From JANXQZ01 sp038225555 (GTDB lineage Bacteria > Acidobacteriota > Terriglobia > Bryobacterales > Bryobacteraceae): 64,000 nt of DNA. Numbering within the stretch: the stretch's first letter is position 1; each line of letters begins with the position of its first letter. The notes below the pieces were generated by a model, which was not told where the DNA came from, searched no databases, and saw nothing but the letters and a program-made list of their open reading frames with translations. The position numbers were made by a program, and so were the translations under genes. This document shows positions 17,108-26,064 of the stretch, in pieces. The DNA lies in contig JBBRRB010000020.1 of NCBI GenBank assembly GCA_038225555.1, positions 33,377 to 97,376 on the forward strand, given 5' to 3'.

Positions 17108-17648
17108 AATCCGATAGGTAACCAAAAGTCGGCATGTGCACACCGATTCTGTCCGGATCACGCGTCACTCGGAGAGAGGCCGCGCCGGGTCGGAACCGAT
17201 TTTTGTTTGAGAACAGCCCTTCCCAGTTGGAAAGAGGATCTCTCCCGCGAAGCGCCGTTGCAGGGACCCATTGTGTCGCTCGAAAGGTCCGTTTACAATC
17301 CGGCGGAAATCTACAGGCGACGAGCGACACGGGAGGCGGCGATTGGCGTTTCCTTCGAGGTTGAGGAGGGGCGCGCGGGAACCCGCCGTGCTGGCGCCGA
17401 AATGGACGCTTAACTCACCCCACAGATGTCGATCTCTTCTTCGGCCCGCAGTTAATTAAGACAGCGCAGTTTCTTCACGATGATCACGCCTGATAGCGTC
17501 ATTCAACTCAACATGCCCGTGTACGCAGCCTGCTGGGCGTGTAGTCGATGCAAACAGAGCGGTTAACGGCTCACAACCAACTCGGTGTGATACGCGTTTG
17601 ATGTTAGGCACAAATCAGGATTGTAAGCTATTGAAACTACAGGACAAT
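17108..17648. other. Island end without recognisable gene
   Basis: Between the truncated SDR and the tRNA-Glu 3' end. Only short Arg-rich frames occur, none with a ribosome site and a recognisable domain. This is where an island integrase would usually lie next to its tRNA; none is present. Confidence 0.6.
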
Positions 17649-17723
17649 TGGTAGCGCTAACGGGAATCGAACCCGTATTTAAGCCTTGAGAGGGCTCCGT
17701 CCTAACCGTTAGACGATAGCGCC
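17649..17723 (-). tRNA. tRNA-Glu (anticodon CTC)
   Basis: Full cloverleaf on the minus strand: acceptor GGCGCTA/TAGCGCT, D-arm with TAACGGTTAGGA loop, anticodon stem GAGCC..GGCTT with loop CTCTCAA (CTC anticodon, reads GAG), T-arm ACGGG TTCGATT CCCGT, and an encoded CCA (17649-17651). Its 3' 23 bases are repeated at 13079-13101, marking it as an integration site. Confidence 0.95.
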
Positions 17724-17771
17724 ATGCTCACTAAATTATACAGCAACATCCGCTAGTTGATCACTCACCAT

Positions 17772-20189
17772 CTATCTGATCGCAAGCGTCACCCCAGGCT
17801 GGCTCGACGCGCCCCCAATTCTCAGCACCACGGGCTGATTACCAGGCGACAGGAACCCGCTTGGGATCTTAGCGTTAATCTGTTTGAGCCCAGCAAAACC
17901 GGGGGCGTTGCCCGCGAACAGTATTTCCGCGGCATACCCGCCGATCGTGAGCGTGATCGCACCCGAGTTCGCGAGCCACCCGGTGCCGAACAAACTGATA
18001 ATCGTGCCCCTTGCGGCAGCGGTATCGGTGGAGTTGAAGGACCCGTCTTCATTGAGCGCCGCTGCCTGCCCGGTCCCTTGCCTAGCGACGAAGAAAGCAG
18101 GAGCCGCCGTAACCACGGACACCAGAGTTTCGACCACCTGCGCGCCGTTCACCTGGATTGACAGACTTGAATTGGCACCCGGCTTGAGATCTCCCGGAAC
18201 CAGCGCATTGAGCTGCGTTGCGCCGGCATAAAACAGTGTGGCCGCCTCTCCATCGAAGAAAACCTGCGTCTGCTTGGGATCGAATCCCGATCCGAAAATG
18301 GTGATGATCTCCTCGGGAGCGACCGGTCCGGCTGTAAGAGAGGCGGCGTTTACAAGCGATACTTGCGTGAGCGGCGCGGCGATTGTCCCCGGTGCCGGTG
18401 CTGTGAGCGTTCGAACCCGCTGATTGCCCGTATCCGAGATCAAAACGTTCCCGGAGGATTCCAGGGCCAGTCCAGAAGGCGCATTGAGCTGCGCTGCCGC
18501 TCCCGGTCCGCCATCCCCCGAAAATCCAGCGCTGCCAGTGCCAGCAATGGTGATAACGCTGCCTGTGGATCCGACCATCCGCACCCGGTGCGCGCCCGCC
18601 TCGGCTACTAACAGGTCGCCTGCAGCGGTTATGGCCAGTCCGCGCGGGTTCTTCAATCCATCGAGCACTGTGATCAGGGCGGCTCCGGGCGACATCTTCG
18701 ACACACGGATGTCCTCGCTGATGAAGAGGGTTCCTGCTTGATCGAACGCGACTCCCGCCGGCTTCACCGCTTGAGTCACCGTGCTTAGTATTCCCGCCGA
18801 GGTCAGCTTCAAGACGCGGTTGTTTCCCGTATCGGCGATGACGACAGCATCGTTCGAGTCGATAATTATTGACTCGGGGTCACTCAGCTTGTCGATCAAT
18901 ACGGAAATCGCCCCACCCGGAGTGATCTTGCACACTCGATTGTTACCGCTGTCGGCCACATACAGGTTGCGAACCGAGTCAAGCGCGACACCTCTCGGAC
19001 CGTTCAATTGCGCGAGCAGGGCCACTCCGCTTGTCAGCGATGCACCTGACTCGCCGGTGCCTGCGAAGGTTGTCATTACGCCGTTGGTCGCGATTTTGCG
19101 AATGCGATGATTATCCGAATCGGCTATGTAAACATTGCCAAGATCGTCACGAGCGATACCCCATGGATTGTGCATTCGGGAGGCGTTGGCCGGGCCTCCA
19201 TCGCCGCCATAATATCGCGCCGCGCCGCTGCCTGCCTTGGTCGTCACAGAGCCATCCGCGGCAATTTTCCGGACGAAGTTATTAGCGCTCAAGTACAGGT
19301 TGCCCGCCGAATCAGCGGTGACATCACGCGCTGCGATTCCAGACCCCAACGCATGCACAGTAGTTCCAAAATAGGCTGATGCGGCGATGTATAGCGTATC
19401 AGCGGAATTGACGGCGAGTCCGGTGGGCCCGATGACCGTAAAAATCGACGCGATGCCTCCCTGTGAGACTTTCCGGATGCGGTTATTGCCGCTATCGGCG
19501 ATATAGAGATTGCCGCTGGAATCGATGGCAAGTCCTGCGGGGGACGATAGTTGCGCTAGTTTTGCTGTCGCGTTGTCGCCTGAGAACCCGCTCTTTCCAG
19601 TTCCGGCGACTGTAGTGAAGATGCCTGACGATCCCACCCGGTAGACTTGGTGTGCTCCGAAGTCGGACAGATACAAAGTGCCGGCGCGATCCACGGCCAC
19701 GTTGCGAGGTGCGTTCAGTTTCATGCTTAGTGCTTGCAAGCCGTCCGTGGCTGCACTCGGGACGGTGGAACCACCTCCTGCGACGGTGCTGATTTGGCCG
19801 TCGGTTGACAGTTTGCGGATCCGCGAGTTTCCCAGATCGGCGATGTACAGGTTGCCGGACAGGTCAATCGCTAACCCGTAAGGATGGTCCAACTGCGCCT
19901 TGACGCCAGGTCCGTTGTCGCCGGAAAAGCCCGCGGTTCCGGTTCCCACCACAGTCTGAATCACGCCGCTCGGCAGGATCTTGCGAACGCGGCTGTCGTC
20001 CGCATCGGCGAGATAAAGGTTGCCGTCCGCATCTATTGCTAGTCCTTCGGGTTGGCTCAGAATTGCCGAAACGGCCGCGCTCCCATCCCCCACAAATCCG
20101 GTGCCTGCCAGAGTGTCGATTATGGAACCTGGCTGGTCGGCGCCAGACAGTAGAAAACAAGTGGTTAAGAAAATAAGGCGAACTAGCAC
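17772..20189 (-). CDS. Secreted NHL-repeat propeller with TIGR03437 C-terminal domain
   Basis: About 805 residues from the GTG at 20189 (GGAG 9 bases upstream, immediate signal sequence VLVRLIFLTTCFLLSGADQ); an ATG at 20237 would leave only 21 bases to the divergent gene. At least ten NHL blades recur with the pattern GFSGDGGP..AQLN.P.GLA.D..GNLYIADSGNNRIRK. The last 200 residues are the acidobacterial TIGR03437 domain (VSLVNAASLTAGPVAPEEII; PSGFLSPGNQPVVLRIGG). Both parts point to an extracellular or surface protein; the ligand is unknown. Paralogues of this architecture are abundant in Solibacter-like genomes. Confidence 0.9.
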   Translation of the reverse strand: MLVRLIFLTTCFLLSGADQPGSIIDTLAGTGFVGDGSAAVSAILSQPEGLAIDADGNLYLADADDSRVRKILPSGVIQTVVGTGTAGFSGDNGPGVKAQLDHPYGLAIDLSGNLYIADLGNSRIRKLSTDGQISTVAGGGSTVPSAATDGLQALSMKLNAPRNVAVDRAGTLYLSDFGAHQVYRVGSSGIFTTVAGTGKSGFSGDNATAKLAQLSSPAGLAIDSSGNLYIADSGNNRIRKVSQGGIASIFTVIGPTGLAVNSADTLYIAASAYFGTTVHALGSGIAARDVTADSAGNLYLSANNFVRKIAADGSVTTKAGSGAARYYGGDGGPANASRMHNPWGIARDDLGNVYIADSDNHRIRKIATNGVMTTFAGTGESGASLTSGVALLAQLNGPRGVALDSVRNLYVADSGNNRVCKITPGGAISVLIDKLSDPESIIIDSNDAVVIADTGNNRVLKLTSAGILSTVTQAVKPAGVAFDQAGTLFISEDIRVSKMSPGAALITVLDGLKNPRGLAITAAGDLLVAEAGAHRVRMVGSTGSVITIAGTGSAGFSGDGGPGAAAQLNAPSGLALESSGNVLISDTGNQRVRTLTAPAPGTIAAPLTQVSLVNAASLTAGPVAPEEIITIFGSGFDPKQTQVFFDGEAATLFYAGATQLNALVPGDLKPGANSSLSIQVNGAQVVETLVSVVTAAPAFFVARQGTGQAAALNEDGSFNSTDTAAARGTIISLFGTGWLANSGAITLTIGGYAAEILFAGNAPGFAGLKQINAKIPSGFLSPGNQPVVLRIGGASSQPGVTLAIR

Positions 20190-20258
20190 GGGAATAGGCT
20201 CCGTGGATAGAGTGCTTTCCCGTCTAATAATTCTCATTCAAAAGCCGATCAGTAGTTC

Positions 20259-22268
20259 ATGCGCCCGATGCGTCTAGTTTGGATTTTTCTTCTGCTTGGC
20301 CAACTCTTAACGGCCCAGCCCGCATTGCGGTTGAAGCCTCACCTATCTACGAGTCGCGCGCAGTCCAGCCATCAGCTTTCAAATCGGCGGCGCGGCATGA
20401 CTCGCCACTTGCTTGTACGGTTTGAAAGCGGGGCCGAGCCGGCTCAACTCGCTCGATTGGCTGAACACGGCGCGCGCGTGATTCAATACGTCCCCGACCA
20501 CTCGTATATCGTTACAGCGGCTGACGATTTTACGTCCGAGGGGATCGGGCTATCTTCCATCGCTCCGATTGAGCCTGGGGAAAAGCTCAGTGCAGAATTG
20601 GCCGATGCGGGAGATTCAGCATTTGCGCTGGTTGAATTCTATCCTGACGTGGACATGGGTCAAGCGCGCGGGATCGTGCTGGATAATCTGCTCCAGATTC
20701 AGGACAATCCGGATCTCTTGGATCACCACTTGTTAGTCTCGGGAACTCAGGATGCCATCATTGCTTTGGCCCAATGGGACGAGGTCTCTTATATTTTCCC
20801 CGCTGCTCCTGAACTCGTGCAAGGGCTCGCGCTGAATGCTTGCGCAGGCGCTTTGACCGACCAGGGCCAGATCGGCCAATCGGTCGCCAGAGTCGGTTAC
20901 GGATGGGGCGGACCTGGACTGAACGGAGCGGATCTTAACTATGCTTTTCAGTCGGTGACGGAGAAGATTGCAGCAGATGCAGCGAGGGCTGAAATCGTTC
21001 GGGCTTTCAATGAGTGGGCGAGGGTGGCCAAGCTGACGTTTACGCCTTCGGCGGATCTTAAGGCGAATCGGACGTTGACTGTGCTGTTTGGAAGCGGGCC
21101 TCATGGCGATCCCTATCCTTTCGATGGTCAAGGCGGAGTGCTGGCCCACACCTTCTATCCCTATCCCACCAACGCGGAGCCTATCGCAGGAGACCTCCAT
21201 TTCGATGCCGATGAAAACTGGCACGTAGGTTTGGACACAGATCTGTTCAGCGTGGCTTTGCATGAAACGGGACACGCTCTTGGCCTGGGCCATTCGGATA
21301 AGCCCGGGGCAGTAATGTACCCCTACTATCGCCGGACAACAGGGCTGACCCAGGAAGATATTACTGCGATTCTGACCCTTTACTTGCCGCAGGATGCCAC
21401 GTCAGGAACTACGCCAATCGTCCCGGTCCCGGCACCGCTCGCCTTGACCGTTCAGGACACTCCCGCCACCACTACCCTGGTCTCTGTCGGCCTAAGCGGG
21501 AACACTTCGGGAGGTTCCGGAAGCGTGCAGGTAAGATGGGCGTTGCAGGGCGGGGTCTCGGGCAACGCGAGCGGGTCTACTGCATGGAGTGTTGCAGGGA
21601 TCCCTTTAAGCCCCGGTCTGAATACAATCCTGGTGACGGCCACCGATAGCCTGAAGGCGACGGCGAGCCGCACGCTCACGATTGTGCGCCAATTGGCGGC
21701 CCAGGCACCGCTGATGCCGCTCCTTCAAGTTACTTCGCCACTATCGAGTTCGTCGCCAACCATAACGATCTCGGGAATTGCCTCCGATGCGACGGGAATC
21801 GCTCGCGTGGCGTGGAGCTCTTCCCAAGGCCGAAGCGGACAAGCCTCGGGCACGCTCAATTGGACCATAGGGCCAATCGCTTTGAGTCCCGGACCCAACG
21901 CTCTAACCATCACTGCTTATTCACAATCCGGAACTAGCGCCAGTATGGCGATTACAATTCAGTACGCAGCTACGGCAACTCCATCGAACGATACTACTCC
22001 GCCGTCGCTGGCCATCGTCTCGCCTTCGACGGTGACGCTCAGCACCTCATACAGTACGATCGCGTTTAGCGGGACGGCAAAGGACAACGTTGGGATTACA
22101 TCAGTGACGTGGAGCACGTCAAACGGAGACAGCGGAACCTGCGCCGGGACCGACAACTGGCGTGCAGCGGCAATTCCCCTATATGTAGGCACGAATACCG
22201 TTACGATTCGAGCTCACGATGCGGCTGGAAATACGGCATGGCGGTCGGTCGTGGTAACCCGTCACTAG
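20259..22268 (+). CDS. Secreted matrixin-like zinc metalloprotease with beta-sandwich repeats
   Basis: 669 residues. Signal peptide MRPMRLVWIFLLLGQLLTAQ. An N-terminal propeptide-like region is followed by a peptidase domain with VALHETGHALGLGHSD at about 333-347: zinc ligands H335, H339, H345 and catalytic E336, plus the met-turn AVMYPYY. This is the HExxHxxGxxH signature of metzincins (M10). The C-terminal half holds two or three Ser/Thr-rich beta-sandwich modules, each with a conserved WS(T/S)..G..G pattern, probably for surface binding. It is divergent from the NHL protein and overlaps the phosphatidylcholine synthase gene tail to tail by 4 bases. Confidence 0.88.
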   Translation: MRPMRLVWIFLLLGQLLTAQPALRLKPHLSTSRAQSSHQLSNRRRGMTRHLLVRFESGAEPAQLARLAEHGARVIQYVPDHSYIVTAADDFTSEGIGLSSIAPIEPGEKLSAELADAGDSAFALVEFYPDVDMGQARGIVLDNLLQIQDNPDLLDHHLLVSGTQDAIIALAQWDEVSYIFPAAPELVQGLALNACAGALTDQGQIGQSVARVGYGWGGPGLNGADLNYAFQSVTEKIAADAARAEIVRAFNEWARVAKLTFTPSADLKANRTLTVLFGSGPHGDPYPFDGQGGVLAHTFYPYPTNAEPIAGDLHFDADENWHVGLDTDLFSVALHETGHALGLGHSDKPGAVMYPYYRRTTGLTQEDITAILTLYLPQDATSGTTPIVPVPAPLALTVQDTPATTTLVSVGLSGNTSGGSGSVQVRWALQGGVSGNASGSTAWSVAGIPLSPGLNTILVTATDSLKATASRTLTIVRQLAAQAPLMPLLQVTSPLSSSSPTITISGIASDATGIARVAWSSSQGRSGQASGTLNWTIGPIALSPGPNALTITAYSQSGTSASMAITIQYAATATPSNDTTPPSLAIVSPSTVTLSTSYSTIAFSGTAKDNVGITSVTWSTSNGDSGTCAGTDNWRAAAIPLYVGTNTVTIRAHDAAGNTAWRSVVVTRH

Positions 22269-22963
22269 CTTCGCCTCCTTGCTGTCACCCACCAGGAGGT
22301 CCCCAGGTAGTAAGCCGGGAACACCATCGATAGATTCACCAATGGGTTCGCTTTTTCAGGTTGGACACTCAGAATCAAGACCAGCATCACAACCCAGAGC
22401 GCCGCAAGAATATTTGTCACCCGATTGAGGCGGCCCGGCTGGGTCGAGTAGAGGTAACACCACGGGACAAAAGTCAGCACGGCCAGGAGCAGCAGAATCC
22501 CGAGATTCACCCAAGGTGGCCACTGTAGGTAGTACAGATAAAAGGCAACAATGTTCCAATACGATGGAAACCCCAGGAAATAGCCATCGCTCGTCTTGGC
22601 ATCCACTTGAGAGAATCCGTACACGCTGGCCAGCAGGGGACATAAAAGCAGAGGTTCGCAGCCCTCGGGCACAAGCCTCGACCGCCAGATCAACAGCAGC
22701 GGCAAACATGTGTAGGTCAGAAAATCGATCAGATCGTCCAGTCGGCGGCCGTCGAATCCTGGGAGTATTTCCTTCACCCGAGCCTTCCGAGCCAACCATC
22801 CATCCACGGCATCGATCAGTGTGGCGGCGAACATGAGGGCGAAGCTCTCCCGAAATGCGTCAGCATCGCCGCGCACGATCAAGACCGCGATAAACGCTGC
22901 TGCAACCAGACCGAGAGCGGTGAATGAGTGGACCGCCCAGGCTAGCACCTGTCCGCGTTTCAT
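22265..22963 (-). CDS. pcs: Phosphatidylcholine synthase (CDP-alcohol phosphotransferase)
   Basis: 232 residues with about 7-8 hydrophobic segments. Contains DG(54-55)..AR(58-59), twelve residues, G72, D76, D80: the DGx2ARx12Gx3Dx3D form of the CDP-alcohol phosphotransferase motif that is known for bacterial phosphatidylcholine synthase (Pcs), rather than the x8 spacing of other members. Pcs condenses choline with CDP-diacylglycerol at the inner membrane. The start overlaps the stop of the choline-transporter-like gene by 4 bases (ATGA), implying coupled translation and a choline-scavenging unit. Family known, substrate inferred from motif plus neighbour. Confidence 0.8.
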   Translation of the reverse strand: MKRGQVLAWAVHSFTALGLVAAAFIAVLIVRGDADAFRESFALMFAATLIDAVDGWLARKARVKEILPGFDGRRLDDLIDFLTYTCLPLLLIWRSRLVPEGCEPLLLCPLLASVYGFSQVDAKTSDGYFLGFPSYWNIVAFYLYYLQWPPWVNLGILLLLAVLTFVPWCYLYSTQPGRLNRVTNILAALWVVMLVLILSVQPEKANPLVNLSMVFPAYYLGTSWWVTARRRS

Positions 22964-24501
22964 TCCGGATTCACCAGCTCGCGAGGCGCTTCGAAGCGGC
23001 CCGTCAGTCTGGACACGACAGGCAGCAGAATCAATCCAGCTAACGCCGCCGTCGTTTTAAAAGGAAACAGGAGCGCCCCGCCCGGGTCATACCACTCCCC
23101 AGGCGAGCCCGGGATCACGCCCGCAAACCACGCAGGATACGCCAGCATCGGCTTCAGCCCTAATAACGGTTCGCCGCCCCCCAGTCTCAGAACCAGCGAA
23201 ACCGCAAAGGCAACCATGGACCCGATCCGGTTCGATTTCTTGTCGAATAACGCGCAGACAAGCTGGGGGAACAGCAACACGAACACTAGGTCGCTCGTGA
23301 AGAACCATAGCGCCTGGACGCTCTGGGCCTTTAGCGCCATCGCGAGCGCGCCCGCTCCCAGCAACACGATCGACACTCTGATCACTCGCTTCATGTTGCG
23401 CGTTGAGATTCCAGGCCGGATCAGCCGCTTGCAGCAGTTCCAGCTAAACATGGATGCGGCCGATAGAATTGAGGCGCTAAAGCTGGAGGTGACGGCAGCG
23501 ATGATCGCGGCAAGGCCTAGCAGAGCCACCCAGCGCGGAGTGGCCTGCTTGAGGATCAGCGGCAAGGCGTCCGATGGCTCGGCCTGCAGGCGCGCCAGCA
23601 GTTCGGCAGGCCACGAATAAGAGAATGCGGCCATCCCGATCAGCAGGGGAGGAACCATGAAAGACATCGTGAGCAGGCCGGACAGGATCGACATCCATTG
23701 CGCATGCGTAGGAGTCTTGCAGGAAAGCACGCGCTGGAAATAGCAGTTCCAAGGGATCCCTCCTAGCGCGAGCATGATGCTGACATCCCACCAGTTCACA
23801 ATGGTCGGCAAAGTCCAAGGAGGCGTCGGGTTCGCCGGCGGGATCAGGGTCCCTCCCGTGGGTCGGGCTGCCACGTAATGCAGGAAACTGGCGTCCAAAC
23901 CGCCGGCCGCCCTCAGGATGAACGGAAGAGCGATCGCGAGGCCGAGCGCGACCAGGCCAAGCTGAAACACGTCGGTCAATGTGACCGACCATAATCCGCC
24001 CATAGCGGTGTAAACCGTGACTACCAATGCCGACAGTAGGATCGCCAGTGTCAGGTTCACGCCGAGCAGTACTCCAAAACTCGACCCCGCCGCCACCAAA
24101 AGCTCGGCGCTCCAAAACACCTCGGCCAGCATGGCGGGAATGAAGAGAACGGCAGCCCAATGTTTGCCGTATCTCGCTTCGAAAGGATCGATCAGGGTGG
24201 TGAATCGCAGTTGCCGCATCCGGCGGGCGAAGAAGAGACCACCTAGGATAAGGCTGATGCCAAAACAGAGTCCGCCCTGGGCACCCAAGGCGAGGTTCGA
24301 CTTGAACGCGCCCTCGGCAGTCCCAAGCAGATAGCCGCCATCTACCCAGGTTGCCGTCATCGTGAGCAGAGCGATCCACAGAGGCATGGACCGTCCGGCC
24401 ACGATCAAGTCCGCATCAGTGCCGCCTTTGGCCTTGCGCGCCGAGATGGCGCCGATAATCAGGAAGGCGGCAAGCAGACCGAAGACGATGGAGAGACCCA
24501 A
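22960..24501 (-). CDS. Sodium:solute symporter of the high-affinity choline transporter (CHT/SLC5A7) type
   Basis: 513 residues, about 13 membrane helices, SSS/SLC5 family. Many positions match what I know of animal CHT1: TMTATWVDGGYLLGTAEG, SLILGGLFFARRMR, LDPF-like IDPFEARYGK, LLFIPA..E.FW, ALGGIPWNCYFQRVLS, SILSAASMF and SDLVFVLLFPQLVCALF followed by RLGGGEP. The resemblance extends through the whole protein. Expected role: sodium-coupled choline uptake across the inner membrane. The next gene, overlapping by 4 bases, is a phosphatidylcholine synthase that consumes choline. It lacks the long cytoplasmic tail of the animal proteins. Transport has not been shown; it is inference from similarity and context. 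Confidence 0.85.
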   Translation of the reverse strand: MGLSIVFGLLAAFLIIGAISARKAKGGTDADLIVAGRSMPLWIALLTMTATWVDGGYLLGTAEGAFKSNLALGAQGGLCFGISLILGGLFFARRMRQLRFTTLIDPFEARYGKHWAAVLFIPAMLAEVFWSAELLVAAGSSFGVLLGVNLTLAILLSALVVTVYTAMGGLWSVTLTDVFQLGLVALGLAIALPFILRAAGGLDASFLHYVAARPTGGTLIPPANPTPPWTLPTIVNWWDVSIMLALGGIPWNCYFQRVLSCKTPTHAQWMSILSGLLTMSFMVPPLLIGMAAFSYSWPAELLARLQAEPSDALPLILKQATPRWVALLGLAAIIAAVTSSFSASILSAASMFSWNCCKRLIRPGISTRNMKRVIRVSIVLLGAGALAMALKAQSVQALWFFTSDLVFVLLFPQLVCALFDKKSNRIGSMVAFAVSLVLRLGGGEPLLGLKPMLAYPAWFAGVIPGSPGEWYDPGGALLFPFKTTAALAGLILLPVVSRLTGRFEAPRELVNPE

Positions 24502-24510
24502 TCGTGCATT

Positions 24511-24717
24511 TTACCTGGATCCGGTTTCGCCTTTGTCCTCTAGTTCGGCTGGTTGGGGCTCCAGATTCTCAGGAAGGTGCAAATACGCGCGAATGCGATC
24601 ATCGTCTCTGGCTAAGTCGTAGCCGTTCGCTTCTATATTCCAGAGATTCTCTTCAACACGTTGAGATAGCAGGTTCGTGTTTTCGGCCAGTGCATCCAGC
24701 CGTTCATCTACCGTCAT
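24511..24717 (-). CDS. Small charged hypothetical protein upstream of the symporter
   Basis: 68 residues, acidic, probably helical (ERLDALAENTNLLSQRVEEN), no membrane segment. The ATG at 24717 follows a near-perfect ribosome site (GGAGGAGAAAT), so it is a real gene. It ends 9 bases before the symporter start and begins 18 bases after the DUF1552 gene. A coiled-coil adaptor is conceivable; I do not recognise the family. Confidence 0.75.
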   Translation of the reverse strand: MTVDERLDALAENTNLLSQRVEENLWNIEANGYDLARDDDRIRAYLHLPENLEPQPAELEDKGETGSR

Positions 24718-24735
24718 ATTTCTCCTCCCGCTTCA

Positions 24736-26064
24736 TCAGGCAAAGATGTCGCGAATGGGCTCGCTGGCGCTGGGGAAGCTGGGCAGATCAACACCCAAGG
24801 CCTTTTTCGCAGCGGCCAAGTAAAGATCGGCAACCGCTCCCGTGGTACGAGTGTGGCAGCCAGTCTTAAGTCCGCCTGCATGGCCCGCTACGATGAGCGA
24901 CATGCCGTTGTTCTTATGTTCGTTGGCTTCGGCGTGCTCGTGAACGTAGACGAGGCAAGTTCTATCCAACAAGTTGCCGTCCCCTTCCGGAGTCGACTTC
25001 AGTTTCGCCAGCAGATAGGCGAATTCTTCCGCGTGCCAGCGGCAGATGTCGCGCATGATTCGTTGTCCGTTCGGTCCGTCGGCTCCGGGAGCAGCCCCGT
25101 CGCGATGCGTGTAATCGTGGTGCCGGGCGGCGGTATAGCCGAGCCAAGGAAAGCGAGTCAGTCCCTGGCACTTCGTGAGCATGTACGAAGCCACGCGAGT
25201 CTGGCCCGAAGCCAGCGCGTGTACCAAAAGATCGCTTTGGAGCTTGGCGATGCGCGGCCAATCCTTCATATCGCCCTCGGCCTCGGGAGGATCGACGCGG
25301 TGATATTCCGGCGGAAGGCTCGCGATCCCGCGCTCTACATCGCGAATGGAGGCGAGATGCTCGTCGACGCGGGTCTGATCTTCTTTGCCCAACGCTTGCT
25401 TCAGTGCGCCTGCGTCGGCTCCGACCGCGTCGAGAATGCTGCGCTTACGGTTGATCCAACCCAAATCGCGGGCCCCGAATAGGCGATCAAACAGTTTGTA
25501 GGGCAGCATCTCGGGAGGCAGCGCGCGATCACGGCCGGCCCAGCTCATATTGCGCTGAACGCTCTCCCCGAACGACTCCTGCGACACGCCTATCTGCAGC
25601 GATCGGAAGCGATAATCTCCAGTCAAGCGGCTGGCGATTACCTGATCGATGGAGGCCGCCCCAGCACCTCGACCGGTGAATTGGCTCCCGCTCATTAAGG
25701 CGCTCATGGACCGATGATGATCGTTTCCGGGTCCAGGCAAACGGGCTGCAGGATTGTCGAGGCCCGTGATCACGTGCATGTCGTCCCGGAAAGGGGCCAG
25801 AGGCGAGAGGCAGGGCGTGAGCGTGTACTCCGACCCGGTCTCGACGGGTATCCAATACTTCTCCGGGATCCCGTTGCCATTGAACCAGAGGACGAATCGC
25901 GTGGGCCGTTCCGCGACTCCCGTCGCATAGGCCGAACCGATGCTGTTGAACATCGCCGCGAGCGGCGGCAAGCCGACCCATACGCGGCTTTGCGAAAGAG
26001 CCGTTAGGCCCTTCAAGAAAAGACGCCTGGAAACAGCCCGGTTCTTAGTTACAACTGCCGCCAT
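24736..26064 (-). CDS. DUF1552 protein with Tat-type signal
   Basis: 442 residues from the ATG at 26064; an earlier start at 26094 lies deeper in the upstream gene. Near the start is SRRLFLKGL, a twin-arginine signal core, so export folded through Tat is likely. Family landmarks: FVLWFNGNGIPEKYWIP, HVITGLDNPAA, HHRSMSALMSG and LVYVHEHAEANEHKNNGM near the end. DUF1552 proteins are related to sulfatase/alkaline-phosphatase-like folds (DUF1501 group) and nearly always pair with a DUF1592 cytochrome, here overlapping by 20 bases. Activity unknown. Confidence 0.9.
   Translation of the reverse strand: MAAVVTKNRAVSRRLFLKGLTALSQSRVWVGLPPLAAMFNSIGSAYATGVAERPTRFVLWFNGNGIPEKYWIPVETGSEYTLTPCLSPLAPFRDDMHVITGLDNPAARLPGPGNDHHRSMSALMSGSQFTGRGAGAASIDQVIASRLTGDYRFRSLQIGVSQESFGESVQRNMSWAGRDRALPPEMLPYKLFDRLFGARDLGWINRKRSILDAVGADAGALKQALGKEDQTRVDEHLASIRDVERGIASLPPEYHRVDPPEAEGDMKDWPRIAKLQSDLLVHALASGQTRVASYMLTKCQGLTRFPWLGYTAARHHDYTHRDGAAPGADGPNGQRIMRDICRWHAEEFAYLLAKLKSTPEGDGNLLDRTCLVYVHEHAEANEHKNNGMSLIVAGHAGGLKTGCHTRTTGAVADLYLAAAKKALGVDLPSFPSASEPIRDIFA

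Larger units (their letters stand above)
13079..17671. mobile_element. Putative genomic island at tRNA-Glu (23-bp direct-repeat boundaries)
   Basis: An identical 23-bp sequence occurs at 13079-13101 and 17649-17671. The right copy is the 3' end (CCA, acceptor strand, T-loop) of an intact tRNA-Glu, and the left copy is an orphan in the same orientation. This is the classic footprint of integrase-mediated insertion at a tRNA 3' end: the intact tRNA at one end, a partial copy at the other. The interior carries an AraC regulator, SDR, F420-reductase-like protein, NTF2-like protein and a truncated SDR. No integrase is visible, so it may be a deleted or trans-mobilised island. Confidence 0.65.
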
